From positions 1-14,463 of the forward strand of contig JAEWCJ010000031.1 in the NCBI GenBank assembly GCA_023390695.1: a DNA stretch of 14,463 nucleotides, written 5' to 3'. Positions 1-6,106 of the stretch are shown here, piece by piece. Below the pieces are notes generated by a model. That model searched no databases. It was not told where the DNA came from and saw only the letters and a program-made list of their open reading frames with translations. Each line of letters opens with the position of its first letter. Within the stretch, counting starts at the first letter, position 1. The position numbers were made by a program, and so were the translations under genes. Origin of the DNA: Pseudomonadota bacterium. Lineage in GTDB: Bacteria > Pseudomonadota > Alphaproteobacteria > Rhizobiales > Xanthobacteraceae.

Positions 1-233
1 TGCGCGTGCGCGACACCGGCGTCGGCATGAGCGAGAAGGACATCGCGACCGCGCTGGAGCCATTCCGGCAGCTCGGCACCGCATCGCGTCCCGACTCGCA
101 TGGCAGCGGGCTCGGATTACCGCTGACCAAGGCCCTGGTGGAAGCCAACAGCGCCCGCTTCTCGATCAGGAGCGCGGTCAATTCCGGGACGCTGGTGGAG
201 ATCGTGTTCCCGCCGGTGCGCGCCGCCGAATAG
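1..233 (+). CDS. Sensor histidine kinase, C-terminal end only (PleC-like HATPase domain)
   Basis: Only the last ~77 residues are present; the frame is open to the left edge, so the gene starts outside the window. The fragment is the ATP-binding end of a histidine kinase: the G1 box DTGVGM, then the F-box EPFRQLG, then the G2 box GSGLGLPLTKALVE. The wording (DTGVGMSEKDI, ALEPFRQLG, GLGLPLTKALVE) is that of the PAS-containing PleC/DivJ-like kinases of Alphaproteobacteria, which autophosphorylate a histidine in an upstream HisKA domain not seen here. The sensed signal and the partner regulator cannot be told from this end. The DUF1194 gene starts 50 bases downstream on the same strand, but a stem-loop lies between them, so co-transcription is uncertain. 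Confidence 0.88.
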   Translation, partial: RVRDTGVGMSEKDIATALEPFRQLGTASRPDSHGSGLGLPLTKALVEANSARFSIRSAVNSGTLVEIVFPPVRAAE

Positions 234-254
234 CCGTCACGGATGCGTGACGGC
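233..254 (+). terminator. Stem-loop directly after the histidine kinase stop, possible terminator
   Basis: A perfect 8-bp stem, GCCGTCAC / GTGACGGC, encloses a 6-base loop and starts on the last base of the TAG stop. The bases that follow (GACTGACTTTCG) lack a real T-run, so it is at best a weak intrinsic terminator. It could instead protect the 3' end of the message. Confidence 0.4.
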
Positions 255-283
255 GACTGACTTTCGCCACCTTCGCGCATATC

Positions 284-1036
284 ATGACAAAGATGCGCAA
301 GCTCGCGATTGCGATATTGACGTTCGGTGTGATCTCAGCGTCGGCGCTGTCAGCGCGCGCAGCCGAAGCGGTCGATCTTTTGCTTGTGCTCGCCGCCGAC
401 GTCTCGCGCTCCGTCGACCAGCCGAAATTCCAGTTGCAGCGCGACGGCTATGCCGCCGCCGTCACCGATCCGCGCGTGCTGGAAGCGATCTCGACCGGCA
501 TGCACCGGCGCATCGCGATCTGCTTTGTCGAATGGTCGGGCGCCGGCGCACACAAGCTGGTCATCGACTGGATGATGATCGACGGCACCGCGGCGGCGCG
601 TCGATTCGCCGACGCGATCGTCGAGGCGCCGCGCTCCTTTGCCGACCGCACCTCGATCTCCGGCGGCATCGAATTCGCGATGACGCAGTTCGAGCGCGCC
701 CCGTTCGAGAGCAAGCGGCGGACCATCGACGTGTCCGGCGACGGCACCAACAATTCCGGCCGCGACGTCGTCGCCGTGCGCGACGAGGCGCTCGCCAAGG
801 GCATCACCATCAACGGTCTTGTCATCCTCAGCGAACGGCCGCTGGCCTGGAATCCCGAACACACCAATCCGGCCGGCGGGCTGGCGCAGTATTACCGGGA
901 GAATGTCATCGGCGGCCCCGGCGCCTTCGTCATCGTGGCGGAGAATTTCCGCTCCTTCGGCCAGGCCCTGATCAACAAGCTGGTCGCCGAGATCGCCGCG
1001 CAGCCGGTGCCGGTCGATCTCGCCGGCCGGCGGTGA
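284..1036 (+). CDS. DUF1194 family secreted VWA-like protein
   Basis: This is a 250-residue protein of the DUF1194 family, which has a von Willebrand A-like fold and no assigned function. An N-terminal signal peptide (basic MTKMRK, hydrophobic AILTFGVISASALSA, cleavage around ARAAEA, residues 25-27) predicts export to the periplasm. The metal-ion-dependent adhesion site is readable: DVSRS at residues 39-43 is the DxSxS loop, RTSIS near residue 122 supplies the Thr/Ser position, and SGDGTNNSG near 151 supplies the acidic loop. It should therefore bind Mg2+ or Ca2+ and a protein or ligand partner. The length is normal for the family. ATG 284 has no good Shine-Dalgarno sequence; ATG 293 is an alternative that would shorten the signal peptide by three residues. 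Neighbours are a histidine kinase upstream and an iron importer downstream, and neither link is proven. Confidence 0.88.
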   Translation: MTKMRKLAIAILTFGVISASALSARAAEAVDLLLVLAADVSRSVDQPKFQLQRDGYAAAVTDPRVLEAISTGMHRRIAICFVEWSGAGAHKLVIDWMMIDGTAAARRFADAIVEAPRSFADRTSISGGIEFAMTQFERAPFESKRRTIDVSGDGTNNSGRDVVAVRDEALAKGITINGLVILSERPLAWNPEHTNPAGGLAQYYRENVIGGPGAFVIVAENFRSFGQALINKLVAEIAAQPVPVDLAGRR

Positions 1037-1046
1037 CCCCGGCCGG
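1023..1046 (+). terminator. GC-rich stem-loop overlapping the DUF1194 stop codon
   Basis: CCGGCCGG occurs at 1023-1030 and again at 1039-1046. Each copy is self-complementary, so the two can pair across an 8-base loop that contains the TGA stop at 1034-1036. No T-run follows. It may mark the end of the DUF1194 message, but the general GC richness makes such matches common. Confidence 0.3.
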
Positions 1047-1131
1047 ACATGCGGCAAATTGGCGGGGCAGGCGATCCTCGTGTCGGCTCAGGGCGCAAGC
1101 GCAAACTTTCGATTCATTCCAGAGTAAACAG

Positions 1132-1148
1132 TCTGGAAATGTTCTAAG
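1132..1148. promoter_or_regulatory. Iron control element (Irr-box-like) upstream of the ferric-iron importer
   Basis: TCTGGAA, three bases, TTCTAAG matches the Irr-binding iron control element as I recall it for Bradyrhizobium and relatives (TTTAGAA, three bases, TTCTAAA) at 11 of 14 half-site positions with the exact spacing. It sits about 80 bases before the ATG of an Fe(3+)-binding protein, where such control is expected. Irr accumulates when iron is scarce and can activate uptake genes; an upstream position fits activation. Direction of control is inference. The left arm also forms a second inverted repeat with TTCCAGA at 1117-1123. Confidence 0.62.
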
Positions 1149-1174
1149 ATATTGAAGTGTCACGGGAATTTATC

Positions 1175-1202
1175 TTGACCCGTTGCGTTCTCTCTTCATA
1201 CG
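1175..1202 (+). promoter_or_regulatory. Weak candidate promoter for the iron importer
   Basis: TTGACC at 1175-1180 is a fair -35 match. CATACG at 1197-1202, 16 bases further on, is only a poor -10 match. Transcription would start near 1209, leaving a leader of about 20 bases that carries the AAGAGGGAG ribosome site at 1214-1222. A poor -10 is compatible with a promoter that needs an activator. An alternative pair, TTGAAG at 1152 and TATCTT at 1171, has a spacer of only 13 bases. Confidence 0.3.
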
Positions 1203-1230
1203 AACACACTCATCAAGAGGGAGCGCTTCC

Positions 1231-2262
1231 ATGGCAGCCGTCACCGCCCGCGCATTCGCGCGCATTTCCATTGCAACCCTGATCGCCGTGACCACGGCCG
1301 ATTTCGCCGCCGCGCAATCCGGGGAAGTGAATCTCTATTCCTATCGCGAGCAGAAGCTGATCCAGCCGCTGCTCGAGGCCTTCACCAAGGACACCGGTAT
1401 CAAGGTGAATGTCGTGTCCGCGTCCTCCGGCCTGGAACAGCGCATCAAGACCGAGGGCGCCAACAGCCCCGCCGACGTGCTGCTCACCGTCGATATCGGC
1501 CGCCTCGAAGATGCGGTGCAGGCCGGTATCAGCCAGCCGATCAAGTCCGACGTCGTCGAGAAGACGGTGCCGGCGCAATACCGCGATCCGGAAGGCCATT
1601 GGGTCGGCGTCTCGATGCGCGCGCGCGTCATCTACGCGTCCAAGGATCGCGTGAAGCAGGATGCGATCACCTACGAAGAACTCGCCGATCCGAAATGGAA
1701 GGGCAAGATCTGCACCCGCTCCGGCAAACACATCTACAATAATGCGCTGATCGCCGCCTATATCGCCAAGCACGGCGAGGCCAAGGCCGAGGAATGGCTG
1801 AATGGCGTGAAGGCCAATCTGGCGCAGAAGCCGACCGGCGGAGACCGCGAGCAGGCCCGCGAAGTCGCCGCCGGCAAGTGCGACATCGGTATCGGCAACA
1901 CCTATTACTACCCGCTGATGCAGAACAATCCGAAGCAGAAGGACTGGGCCGACGCCACCAAGGTGATCCTGCCGACCTTCGCGGGCGACGGTACGCATGT
2001 GAATATTTCCGGCGTGATGCTGGCCAAGAACGCGCCGAACAAGGCCAATGCGATGAAGCTGATCGAGTGGCTGCTCGGCGACACGGCGCAGCACATGTAT
2101 GCCGACAGCGTCTACGAATACCCCGTCAAGGCCGGCATCAAGGTCAACCCGGCGGTGGCGAGCTTCGGTGCGCTGAAGGCCGACACCCTGCCGATCGCGA
2201 AGGTCGGGCAGAACAAGAAAGCCGCGGCCAATCTGGTGGACAAGGTCGGGTTTGATAACTGA
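1231..2262 (+). CDS. fbpA: Fe(3+) ABC transporter periplasmic binding protein (FbpA/FutA type)
   Basis: This 343-residue protein is the periplasmic receptor that captures ferric iron and delivers it to the inner-membrane permease. ATG 1231 is chosen over an upstream TTG at 1183 because it follows an AAGAGGGAG ribosome site and opens a clean signal peptide (MAAVTARAFARISIATLIAV, cleavage near AAAQS at residues 28-30). The mature start GEVNLYSYREQ is typical of the family. NTYYYPLM at 223-230 holds the tyrosines (225-227) that in FbpA relatives coordinate Fe(3+). SVYEYPVKAGI near the C-terminus is another family hallmark. The length is normal. It is the first gene of an operon with the permease at 2383, separated by 120 bases of palindromic repeat. 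An Irr-box-like site lies upstream, suggesting expression in low iron. Ferric iron is the best-supported substrate; another metal or chelate cannot be excluded. Confidence 0.92.
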   Translation: MAAVTARAFARISIATLIAVTTADFAAAQSGEVNLYSYREQKLIQPLLEAFTKDTGIKVNVVSASSGLEQRIKTEGANSPADVLLTVDIGRLEDAVQAGISQPIKSDVVEKTVPAQYRDPEGHWVGVSMRARVIYASKDRVKQDAITYEELADPKWKGKICTRSGKHIYNNALIAAYIAKHGEAKAEEWLNGVKANLAQKPTGGDREQAREVAAGKCDIGIGNTYYYPLMQNNPKQKDWADATKVILPTFAGDGTHVNISGVMLAKNAPNKANAMKLIEWLLGDTAQHMYADSVYEYPVKAGIKVNPAVASFGALKADTLPIAKVGQNKKAAANLVDKVGFDN

Positions 2263-2274
2263 GGTTCTGTTTGT

Positions 2275-2366
2275 GTCGTCCCGGCCAAGCGCGTGTAACG
2301 AGCGCGAGCCGGGACCCATAAACACCGAAGCTGATGGATATGGGTCCCCGCTTTCGCGGGGACGAC
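2275..2366 (+). repeat. Dispersed palindromic (REP-like) element between the iron-importer genes
   Basis: The 92-base element is a nested set of inverted repeats. The outer arms are GTCGTCCC (2275-2282) and GGGACGAC (2359-2366). The middle arms GGGACCCATA (2311-2320) and TATGGGTCCC (2339-2348) are a perfect 10-bp match. An inner hairpin GTCCCCGC, TTTC, GCGGGGAC lies at 2344-2363, and a further stem TCCCGGC / GCCGGGA lies in the left half. The arms overlap, so alternative folds compete. This is the type of intergenic palindrome scattered through Bradyrhizobium-group genomes. Placed between binding protein and permease it could stabilise the upstream message or reduce read-through, giving more receptor than permease. 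That role is inference. Confidence 0.85.
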
Positions 2367-2382
2367 CGATCGATGAGTTGAG

Positions 2383-4086
2383 ATGACTGTCGCAACAGCG
2401 AGCGAAATAATCCGGGCGCCGTGGAGCTTTCTGCGGCGCTCGCATGTTTTTGCGACCGCCCTCGTCCTGCTGCTGGCCGCCGCCGTGCTCGCTCCGATCG
2501 TCAGCCTCGCCGTCATCGCGATGCAGGGCGACGCCGAGATCTGGCCGCATCTCGCCGCCTACGTGCTGCCGAAGGCGATCGCCGATACCGCGCTGCTGCT
2601 GGCGGGCGTCGCAGCCCTCACGACCATCGTCGGCATCGGGACCGCGTGGATCGTCACCACCTACCAGTTTCCCGGCCGCGACGCGCTGTGCTGGCTGCTG
2701 CCGCTGCCGCTCGCCTTCCCGACCTATATCGTCGCCTATGTCTATGCCGACATCTTCGATTCCGCCGGACCGGTGCAGTCGCTCTACCGGGCGCTGTTCG
2801 GCTATGCGACCGCCGCCGAATACTGGTTTCCCCCGATCCGCTCGCTGGGCGGCGCGATCCTGCTGATCGGCATCGTGCTCTATCCCTATGTGTTCCTTGC
2901 CGCGCGCGCGATGTTCCAGACGCAGAGCGCGTCGCTGATCGAGGTCGGCCGCACGCTCGGCGCCTCGCGCTGGATGCTGGCGCGGCATGTCGCCTTGCCG
3001 CTGGCGCGGCCGGCGCTCGCGGTCGGGCTGTCGCTCGCCCTGCTGGAGACGCTGAACGACATCGGCGCCAGCGAATATCTCGGCGTGCAGACGATGACGC
3101 TGTCGATCTTCAACACCTGGATCAACCGCTCCAGCCTGCCGGGGGCAGCGCAGATCGCCTGTGTGATGCTGATCGTGATCGTCGCGCTGATGGCGCTGGA
3201 ACGGCATGGCCGCCGCCACAAGCGCTTCATCGTCTCCGCCCGCCGCGCCCGCATCGTGCCGCGCATCCCGCTCAAGGGCCGCGCCGGTTTCATCGCGTTC
3301 GCGCTCTGCGTGCTGCCGGTGCTGCTCGGCTTCGTCGTGCCGGCCGCGCGGCTCACGCTGGAAGTGATCCAGCGCGGCCTGATCTTCGGTTTCGATTCCG
3401 ACCTGATCGGCCACACCCTCACCACCGTGACGCTGGCGGCGAGCGCCACCGCGATCGCGATCGCGCTCGGACTGGCGGCGGCGATCTGCGTGCGCCTGGC
3501 GAAGACGCGTTTCGCCGGCACCGCGCTGGTGATTGCCGGCCTCGGCTACGCCGTGCCGGGCACCGGGCGGGCGCTCGGGCTGATGACGCCGCTGGTGCGG
3601 ATCGACGAAGGCTTCAACGCGCTGGCGCGCCTGTTCGGCGCGCCGCATCTCGGACTGATCCTGGCCGGCTCCAGCGCCGCTTTGGTCATCGCCTATGTAC
3701 TGCGCTTTCTCGCCATCGCCACCGGCTCGGCGCAGGCCGGGCTCGCCCGCATTCCGCATGAGATCGACGACGTGGCGCGCACGCTGGGCACAAGACCGGC
3801 CGGCATCGCGCGGCTGATCCATCTGCCGCTGTCGCGCGCCGCGCTCGGCGGCGCCGCGTTGCTGGTGTTCGTCGATTGCCTGAAGGAATTGCCGGCGACG
3901 CTGCTGCTGCGCCCACTCAATGTCGAAACGCTGTCGACCTACATCTACCAATACGCGACGCGCGGCAATTTCGAGGAAGGCTCGCTCGCCGCACTGCTCA
4001 TCGTCGCGGTCGGCATCCTGCCGGTGATCTATCTGACGCGCTTCTCGGAGATCGCCCCTGCGCCGGTGGCGAGTTCGTCGCGCTGA
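2383..4086 (+). CDS. fbpB: Fe(3+) ABC transporter permease, fused two-domain (FbpB type)
   Basis: This 567-residue inner-membrane permease moves ferric iron from the binding protein into the cytoplasm. It is a tandem duplication of the binding-protein-dependent permease domain, as expected for FbpB/SfuB: roughly residues 1-270 and 290-560, each with about six hydrophobic segments. Each half carries an EAA loop that docks the ATPase: EVGRTLGASRWMLARHVALP from residue 187, followed by the conserved ETLNDIGASEYLGVQT, and DDVARTLGTRPAGIARLIHL from residue 462, followed by VFVDCLKELPATLLLRPLN. The ETLND and KELPA segments are strong signatures of the iron branch. ATG 2383 has only a weak ribosome site (GATGAGTTGAG), so translation may be modest. 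The gene follows the binding protein, but no ATP-binding gene follows; the next gene is convergent, 7 bases away. Confidence 0.93.
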   Translation: MTVATASEIIRAPWSFLRRSHVFATALVLLLAAAVLAPIVSLAVIAMQGDAEIWPHLAAYVLPKAIADTALLLAGVAALTTIVGIGTAWIVTTYQFPGRDALCWLLPLPLAFPTYIVAYVYADIFDSAGPVQSLYRALFGYATAAEYWFPPIRSLGGAILLIGIVLYPYVFLAARAMFQTQSASLIEVGRTLGASRWMLARHVALPLARPALAVGLSLALLETLNDIGASEYLGVQTMTLSIFNTWINRSSLPGAAQIACVMLIVIVALMALERHGRRHKRFIVSARRARIVPRIPLKGRAGFIAFALCVLPVLLGFVVPAARLTLEVIQRGLIFGFDSDLIGHTLTTVTLAASATAIAIALGLAAAICVRLAKTRFAGTALVIAGLGYAVPGTGRALGLMTPLVRIDEGFNALARLFGAPHLGLILAGSSAALVIAYVLRFLAIATGSAQAGLARIPHEIDDVARTLGTRPAGIARLIHLPLSRAALGGAALLVFVDCLKELPATLLLRPLNVETLSTYIYQYATRGNFEEGSLAALLIVAVGILPVIYLTRFSEIAPAPVASSSR

Positions 4087-4093
4087 CGCTGAA

Positions 4094-4918
4094 TCAGCGG
4101 AACAGGTTCAATCCGAACCGGTAACTCAGCCCGAGTTTTGCGGTGAACTGGTTGAGATCGCCGGCCTTGGCGATGGGCGAGTCGGCGGCCTCGCCGACCA
4201 GGCGTTCATATTCCAGCGAGCCGAGCATCGACCATTGCGGGGTGAAGGCATAGCGCGCGTTCAGTTCGGCGCCGACGCCCTTGATGCCGCCGTCGGGATT
4301 GAAGGCGACCAGACCGGAGGTCAGCGATTCCGCCGGCGTCACCCCGAGATAGGTGCGCATATATTCGGCGGAGGCGTAGCTCATGCGCGGGCCGAAGCTG
4401 ACTTCCGTCGCCGGCGTCGGACTGAAGGTGACGTCGAGACCGGCCTCGCCGACAAAGCCCTCATGGCCGCCGAACCCGCGCCGCAGCGAGGCATGCGCGC
4501 GGAACATGCCGAAGGTATAGGCGAATTTGCCGCCGACCTCGAAGGCCGTGTCGACGTTGTTGAGACCGTGCAACGCGGTGAAATCGGCGCTGTCGCGCTT
4601 GCGCACGAAGCGGAAGGAGGGACCGAAGGAGAAACCGTCGCGGCGGGCGTTGCCCTTCACCTCGCCGAGGCCGGGCAGCCACAGATAATGCAGGGTGACG
4701 ATCGGCCAGGGCGTCAGGCGATAATCGCTGGCGCCCTCATAGGCCGGGCCATAGGCGCCGCCCATACCGACCTCCAGCACGAGATCGTAATTGCGCATCG
4801 CCTCCCCGGCCTGCACCGGCGGCACCACGGGACCGCGCGGCAGATCGGCGGCGCCGGCGGCACCCGCCAGCAGCGGCAGCGCCAAAGCAGAGAGAATGAG
4901 AGTCCGGCTGAGAGACAT
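4094..4918 (-). CDS. MipA/OmpV family outer-membrane protein
   Basis: This 274-residue protein belongs to the MipA/OmpV family of outer-membrane beta-barrels; MipA in E. coli is a scaffold linking murein synthases and hydrolases. ATG 4918 is chosen because it opens a good signal peptide (MSLSRTLILSALALPLLAGAAGA, cleavage near residues 23-24) and has a purine-rich GGAAAA upstream. A longer reading frame to 4978 would add 20 polar residues before it. After the signal come family features such as LVLEVGMGGAYGPAYEGASD, then LTPWPIVTLHYLWLPGLGEV and alternating aromatic/polar strands. A final strand, FTAKLGLSYRFGLNLF, serves as the barrel-insertion signal, although the chain ends in Arg rather than Phe. 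It converges on the iron permease with only 7 bases between stops. No link to iron is shown. Confidence 0.9.
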   Translation of the reverse strand: MSLSRTLILSALALPLLAGAAGAADLPRGPVVPPVQAGEAMRNYDLVLEVGMGGAYGPAYEGASDYRLTPWPIVTLHYLWLPGLGEVKGNARRDGFSFGPSFRFVRKRDSADFTALHGLNNVDTAFEVGGKFAYTFGMFRAHASLRRGFGGHEGFVGEAGLDVTFSPTPATEVSFGPRMSYASAEYMRTYLGVTPAESLTSGLVAFNPDGGIKGVGAELNARYAFTPQWSMLGSLEYERLVGEAADSPIAKAGDLNQFTAKLGLSYRFGLNLFR

Positions 4919-5062
4919 GCTTGTTTTCCGGTTCGGCAGCCGCAGTCGCGGCCGAAATTCACCGCCGCACCAGAGCATAAACCCGTGACCGAAAGGTTAG
5001 AGGTGTGCCGGTAAGCAAGAGGCCGCGGGAGGAAGATATCGGGAGACCGGACAACGGGGAAT

Positions 5063-5080
5063 ATACGCCGTCCGGCGTAT
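5063..5080 (-). terminator. Hairpin after the small membrane-protein gene
   Basis: ATACGCCG at 5063-5070 and CGGCGTAT at 5073-5080 form a perfect inverted repeat with a 2-base centre, folding as a 7-bp stem with a GTCC/GGAC tetraloop. On the minus strand it starts 11 bases after the stop of the 5091-5309 gene, so it could end that message before the mipA-like gene. No T-run follows, which makes intrinsic termination doubtful. An operator role for the mipA-like gene, whose start lies about 145 bases downstream, is also possible. Confidence 0.35.
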
Positions 5081-5090
5081 TCAACCGGAC

Positions 5091-5309
5091 CTACCGTCCG
5101 AGCCACCGCCGCAGCCAGCGCGGCGGCGGATCGCGCGGAGTGTCGAAGCAATAATCGGCGGCCGATTTCGGATCCGGCGATTGCTGCCCGGGATCCTTCG
5201 ACTTCAGCGACAGGCCGCGCCAGAAGCCGACCAGGCAGCCGAACACGAGGGCCGCACCGAGCAACGTGGGCAACGCATGCAGAAAAACGGCAAAGGCTTC
5301 ATTCATCAT
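5091..5309 (-). CDS. Hypothetical small protein with one membrane segment
   Basis: The 72-residue product is not a family I recognise. Residues 8-30 form one good transmembrane segment (LHALPTLLGAALVFGCLVGF). A cytoplasm-type tail follows, rich in Lys, Asp and Pro, ending in a basic, tryptophan-rich stretch (PPPRWLRRWLGR) that could lie on the membrane surface. The start is ATG-ATG at 5309/5306, with no strong Shine-Dalgarno sequence. The protein-like composition, the transmembrane segment and the absence of any better gene in other frames support it as real. It is on the same strand as the proline-rich gene upstream, 101 bases apart, and as the mipA-like gene downstream. No function is proposed. 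Confidence 0.6.
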   Translation of the reverse strand: MMNEAFAVFLHALPTLLGAALVFGCLVGFWRGLSLKSKDPGQQSPDPKSAADYCFDTPRDPPPRWLRRWLGR

Positions 5310-5395
5310 GACGACCGGAGCGCAACATGGAGGGCCTATCGTCGTTTGTCGCCGCCCTCGCGTCCCCGGTTCACGCCGCGGCCCCCGCAGTCGTC

Positions 5396-5423
5396 ATCAC
5401 ATCCGCGGCATCACATCCGCGGC
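5396..5423. repeat. Tandem 14-bp duplication
   Basis: ATCACATCCGCGGC occurs twice back to back, at 5396-5409 and 5410-5423. The right copy contains the last codons and stop of the proline-rich minus-strand gene; the left copy lies just beyond its stop. The period is not a multiple of three, but because the stop is in the first copy read, changes in copy number would not alter the protein. Confidence 0.9.
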
Positions 5424-5584
5424 TTGTCCCCATCCGGCGGCACCGGATCGACCAGCGGCCGGTCTTCATTCGGCGCTGGCGCCGGCGGATCTTCCACGGG
5501 ATAGGGTTTTCCGGGCTGCTCCACCGGCGGCTTGCTGGGCTGGGGCGGATCGCGATCAGGTTTTTCAACGGGTCCTTTTGCCAT
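5411..5584 (-). CDS. Proline-rich small protein, uncharacterised
   Basis: This is a 57-residue soluble protein made largely of Pro, Asp, Glu, Lys and Gly. It has repeated short charged-proline units (VEKPDRDPPQP, SKPPVEQPGKP, YPVEDPPAPAPNE, VDPVPPDGDKPRM). It has no hydrophobic segment and no signal peptide, and should be intrinsically disordered and cytoplasmic. I recall similar short 'PVEKPDRDPP' proteins as common hypotheticals in Bradyrhizobium-group genomes. The frame extends upstream to an ATG at 5695, but that extension reads as non-family sequence with several cysteines. ATG 5584 gives the typical start MAKGPVEKPD, with a weak purine stretch (GAAAAAG) just before it. Function unknown. 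The stop lies inside a 14-bp tandem duplication. Confidence 0.68.
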   Translation of the reverse strand: MAKGPVEKPDRDPPQPSKPPVEQPGKPYPVEDPPAPAPNEDRPLVDPVPPDGDKPRM

Positions 5585-5668
5585 CTTTTTCAACGTATTG
5601 CCGCAGCGATCCGTTCCCTGCAGTGATCGCAGGAGATGCGCTCCATAAATACATCGGCAGTCAAGGCA

Positions 5669-5729
5669 TAACGCGACGGGCAGTGCTGCGACCATATGGC
5701 ACTGCTTTCTTCACGCGGTTATCGCGTTA
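5669..5729. repeat. Nested inverted repeats in the gap between two divergent small genes
   Basis: TAACGCGA (5669-5676) pairs with TCGCGTTA (5722-5729). Inside these, GCAGTGC (5680-5686) pairs with GCACTGC (5699-5705) around a CATATG-containing loop. Both arms are perfect. The gap 5585-5766 otherwise shows no gene, tRNA or clear promoter. The structure could be a two-site operator for the divergent small genes, a leader RNA or a small RNA; nothing further decides between these. Confidence 0.55.
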
Positions 5730-5766
5730 GCGTCTCTCCCAATCAAAACAACGGGAGGGGACCCAA

Positions 5767-5967
5767 ATGGAAGGACTCTTGCTGATCGGCGCCTATGTCG
5801 TGGTTGCCGCCGTCGGGGAAGCCATCGCTGTCAGTCTCGGATTGATCACCGACAGCATCAACGAAACAATGAGCCTGCTGGTCTTCTTCGTATTCTCCGC
5901 GCTCTTCCTCGGACTTGCGTGGCCCGTCGCCCTCCGCATCTCGGGACGGTTCTCCAAAAATCCCTGA
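5767..5967 (+). CDS. Hypothetical two-helix membrane microprotein
   Basis: The 66-residue protein is mostly membrane: one helix at about residues 4-26 (LLLIGAYVVVAAVGEAIAVSLGL), a short polar turn ITDSINE, and a second helix at about 35-57 (MSLLVFFVFSALFLGLAWPVALRI), with a basic tail RISGRFSKNP that should face the cytoplasm. A strong ribosome site, GGGAGGGG at 5753-5760, sits six bases before ATG 5767, which makes this a confident gene despite its size. I do not recognise a family. It stands alone: the neighbours on both sides are on the other strand. A role inside a larger membrane complex is possible but not supported by anything visible. Confidence 0.75.
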   Translation: MEGLLLIGAYVVVAAVGEAIAVSLGLITDSINETMSLLVFFVFSALFLGLAWPVALRISGRFSKNP

Positions 5968-6052
5968 GCTGTTTGGGTCCGCACGCCGGTCTTCGGTTTC
6001 GCGACCATAGCCAGCGTCCGTCATTGCAGATGCGGGCGCGGAAGTTTCCGCC

Positions 6053-6086
6053 GTCCGGGCCGCGTGCTTGCGCACGCGCCCGGGAC
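6053..6086. terminator. Long GC stem-loop between two convergent genes
   Basis: A perfect 7-bp core, CGCGTGC / GCACGCG, around a TTGC loop extends outward through two single-base bulges to GTCC / GGAC, about 14 pairs in all. It lies about 20 bases past the stop of the acetoacetate-CoA ligase gene (minus strand) and about 85 bases past the 66-residue gene (plus strand), so it could serve as a two-way terminator. Neither side has a clear T-run. Confidence 0.45.
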
Positions 6087-6106
6087 AAGCAACACGCGCG
6101 CAGCAA

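Noticed and set aside
247..1155. 302-codon plus-strand frame overlapping the DUF1194 gene
   Set aside because: It is an Arg-rich, low-complexity translation of the wrong frame; the DUF1194 frame has a signal peptide and MIDAS motifs.
2275..2366. A CRISPR-like or insertion-sequence reading of the palindromes before the permease genes
   Set aside because: There are no regularly spaced direct repeats with unique spacers, no cas genes, and no transposase or target-site duplication; the structure fits a dispersed REP-like element.
1213..3951. Minus-strand open frame of 912 codons opposite the iron importer genes
   Set aside because: It is rich in Arg, Gln, Asp and His, has no recognisable domain, runs antisense across two clear genes and their repeat, and is what high GC at third codon positions produces on the opposite strand.
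4087..4099. Small palindrome CGCTGA-A-TCAGCG between the convergent iron permease and mipA-like genes
   Set aside because: The arms are only 6 bp around a single base, it overlaps a stop codon, and it has no T-run on either side; not enough for a terminator call.
5585..5695. Longer form of the proline-rich protein starting at ATG 5695
   Set aside because: The extension is cysteine-bearing and unlike the rest, crosses part of the nested inverted repeats, and the internal ATG 5584 gives the composition-consistent protein.
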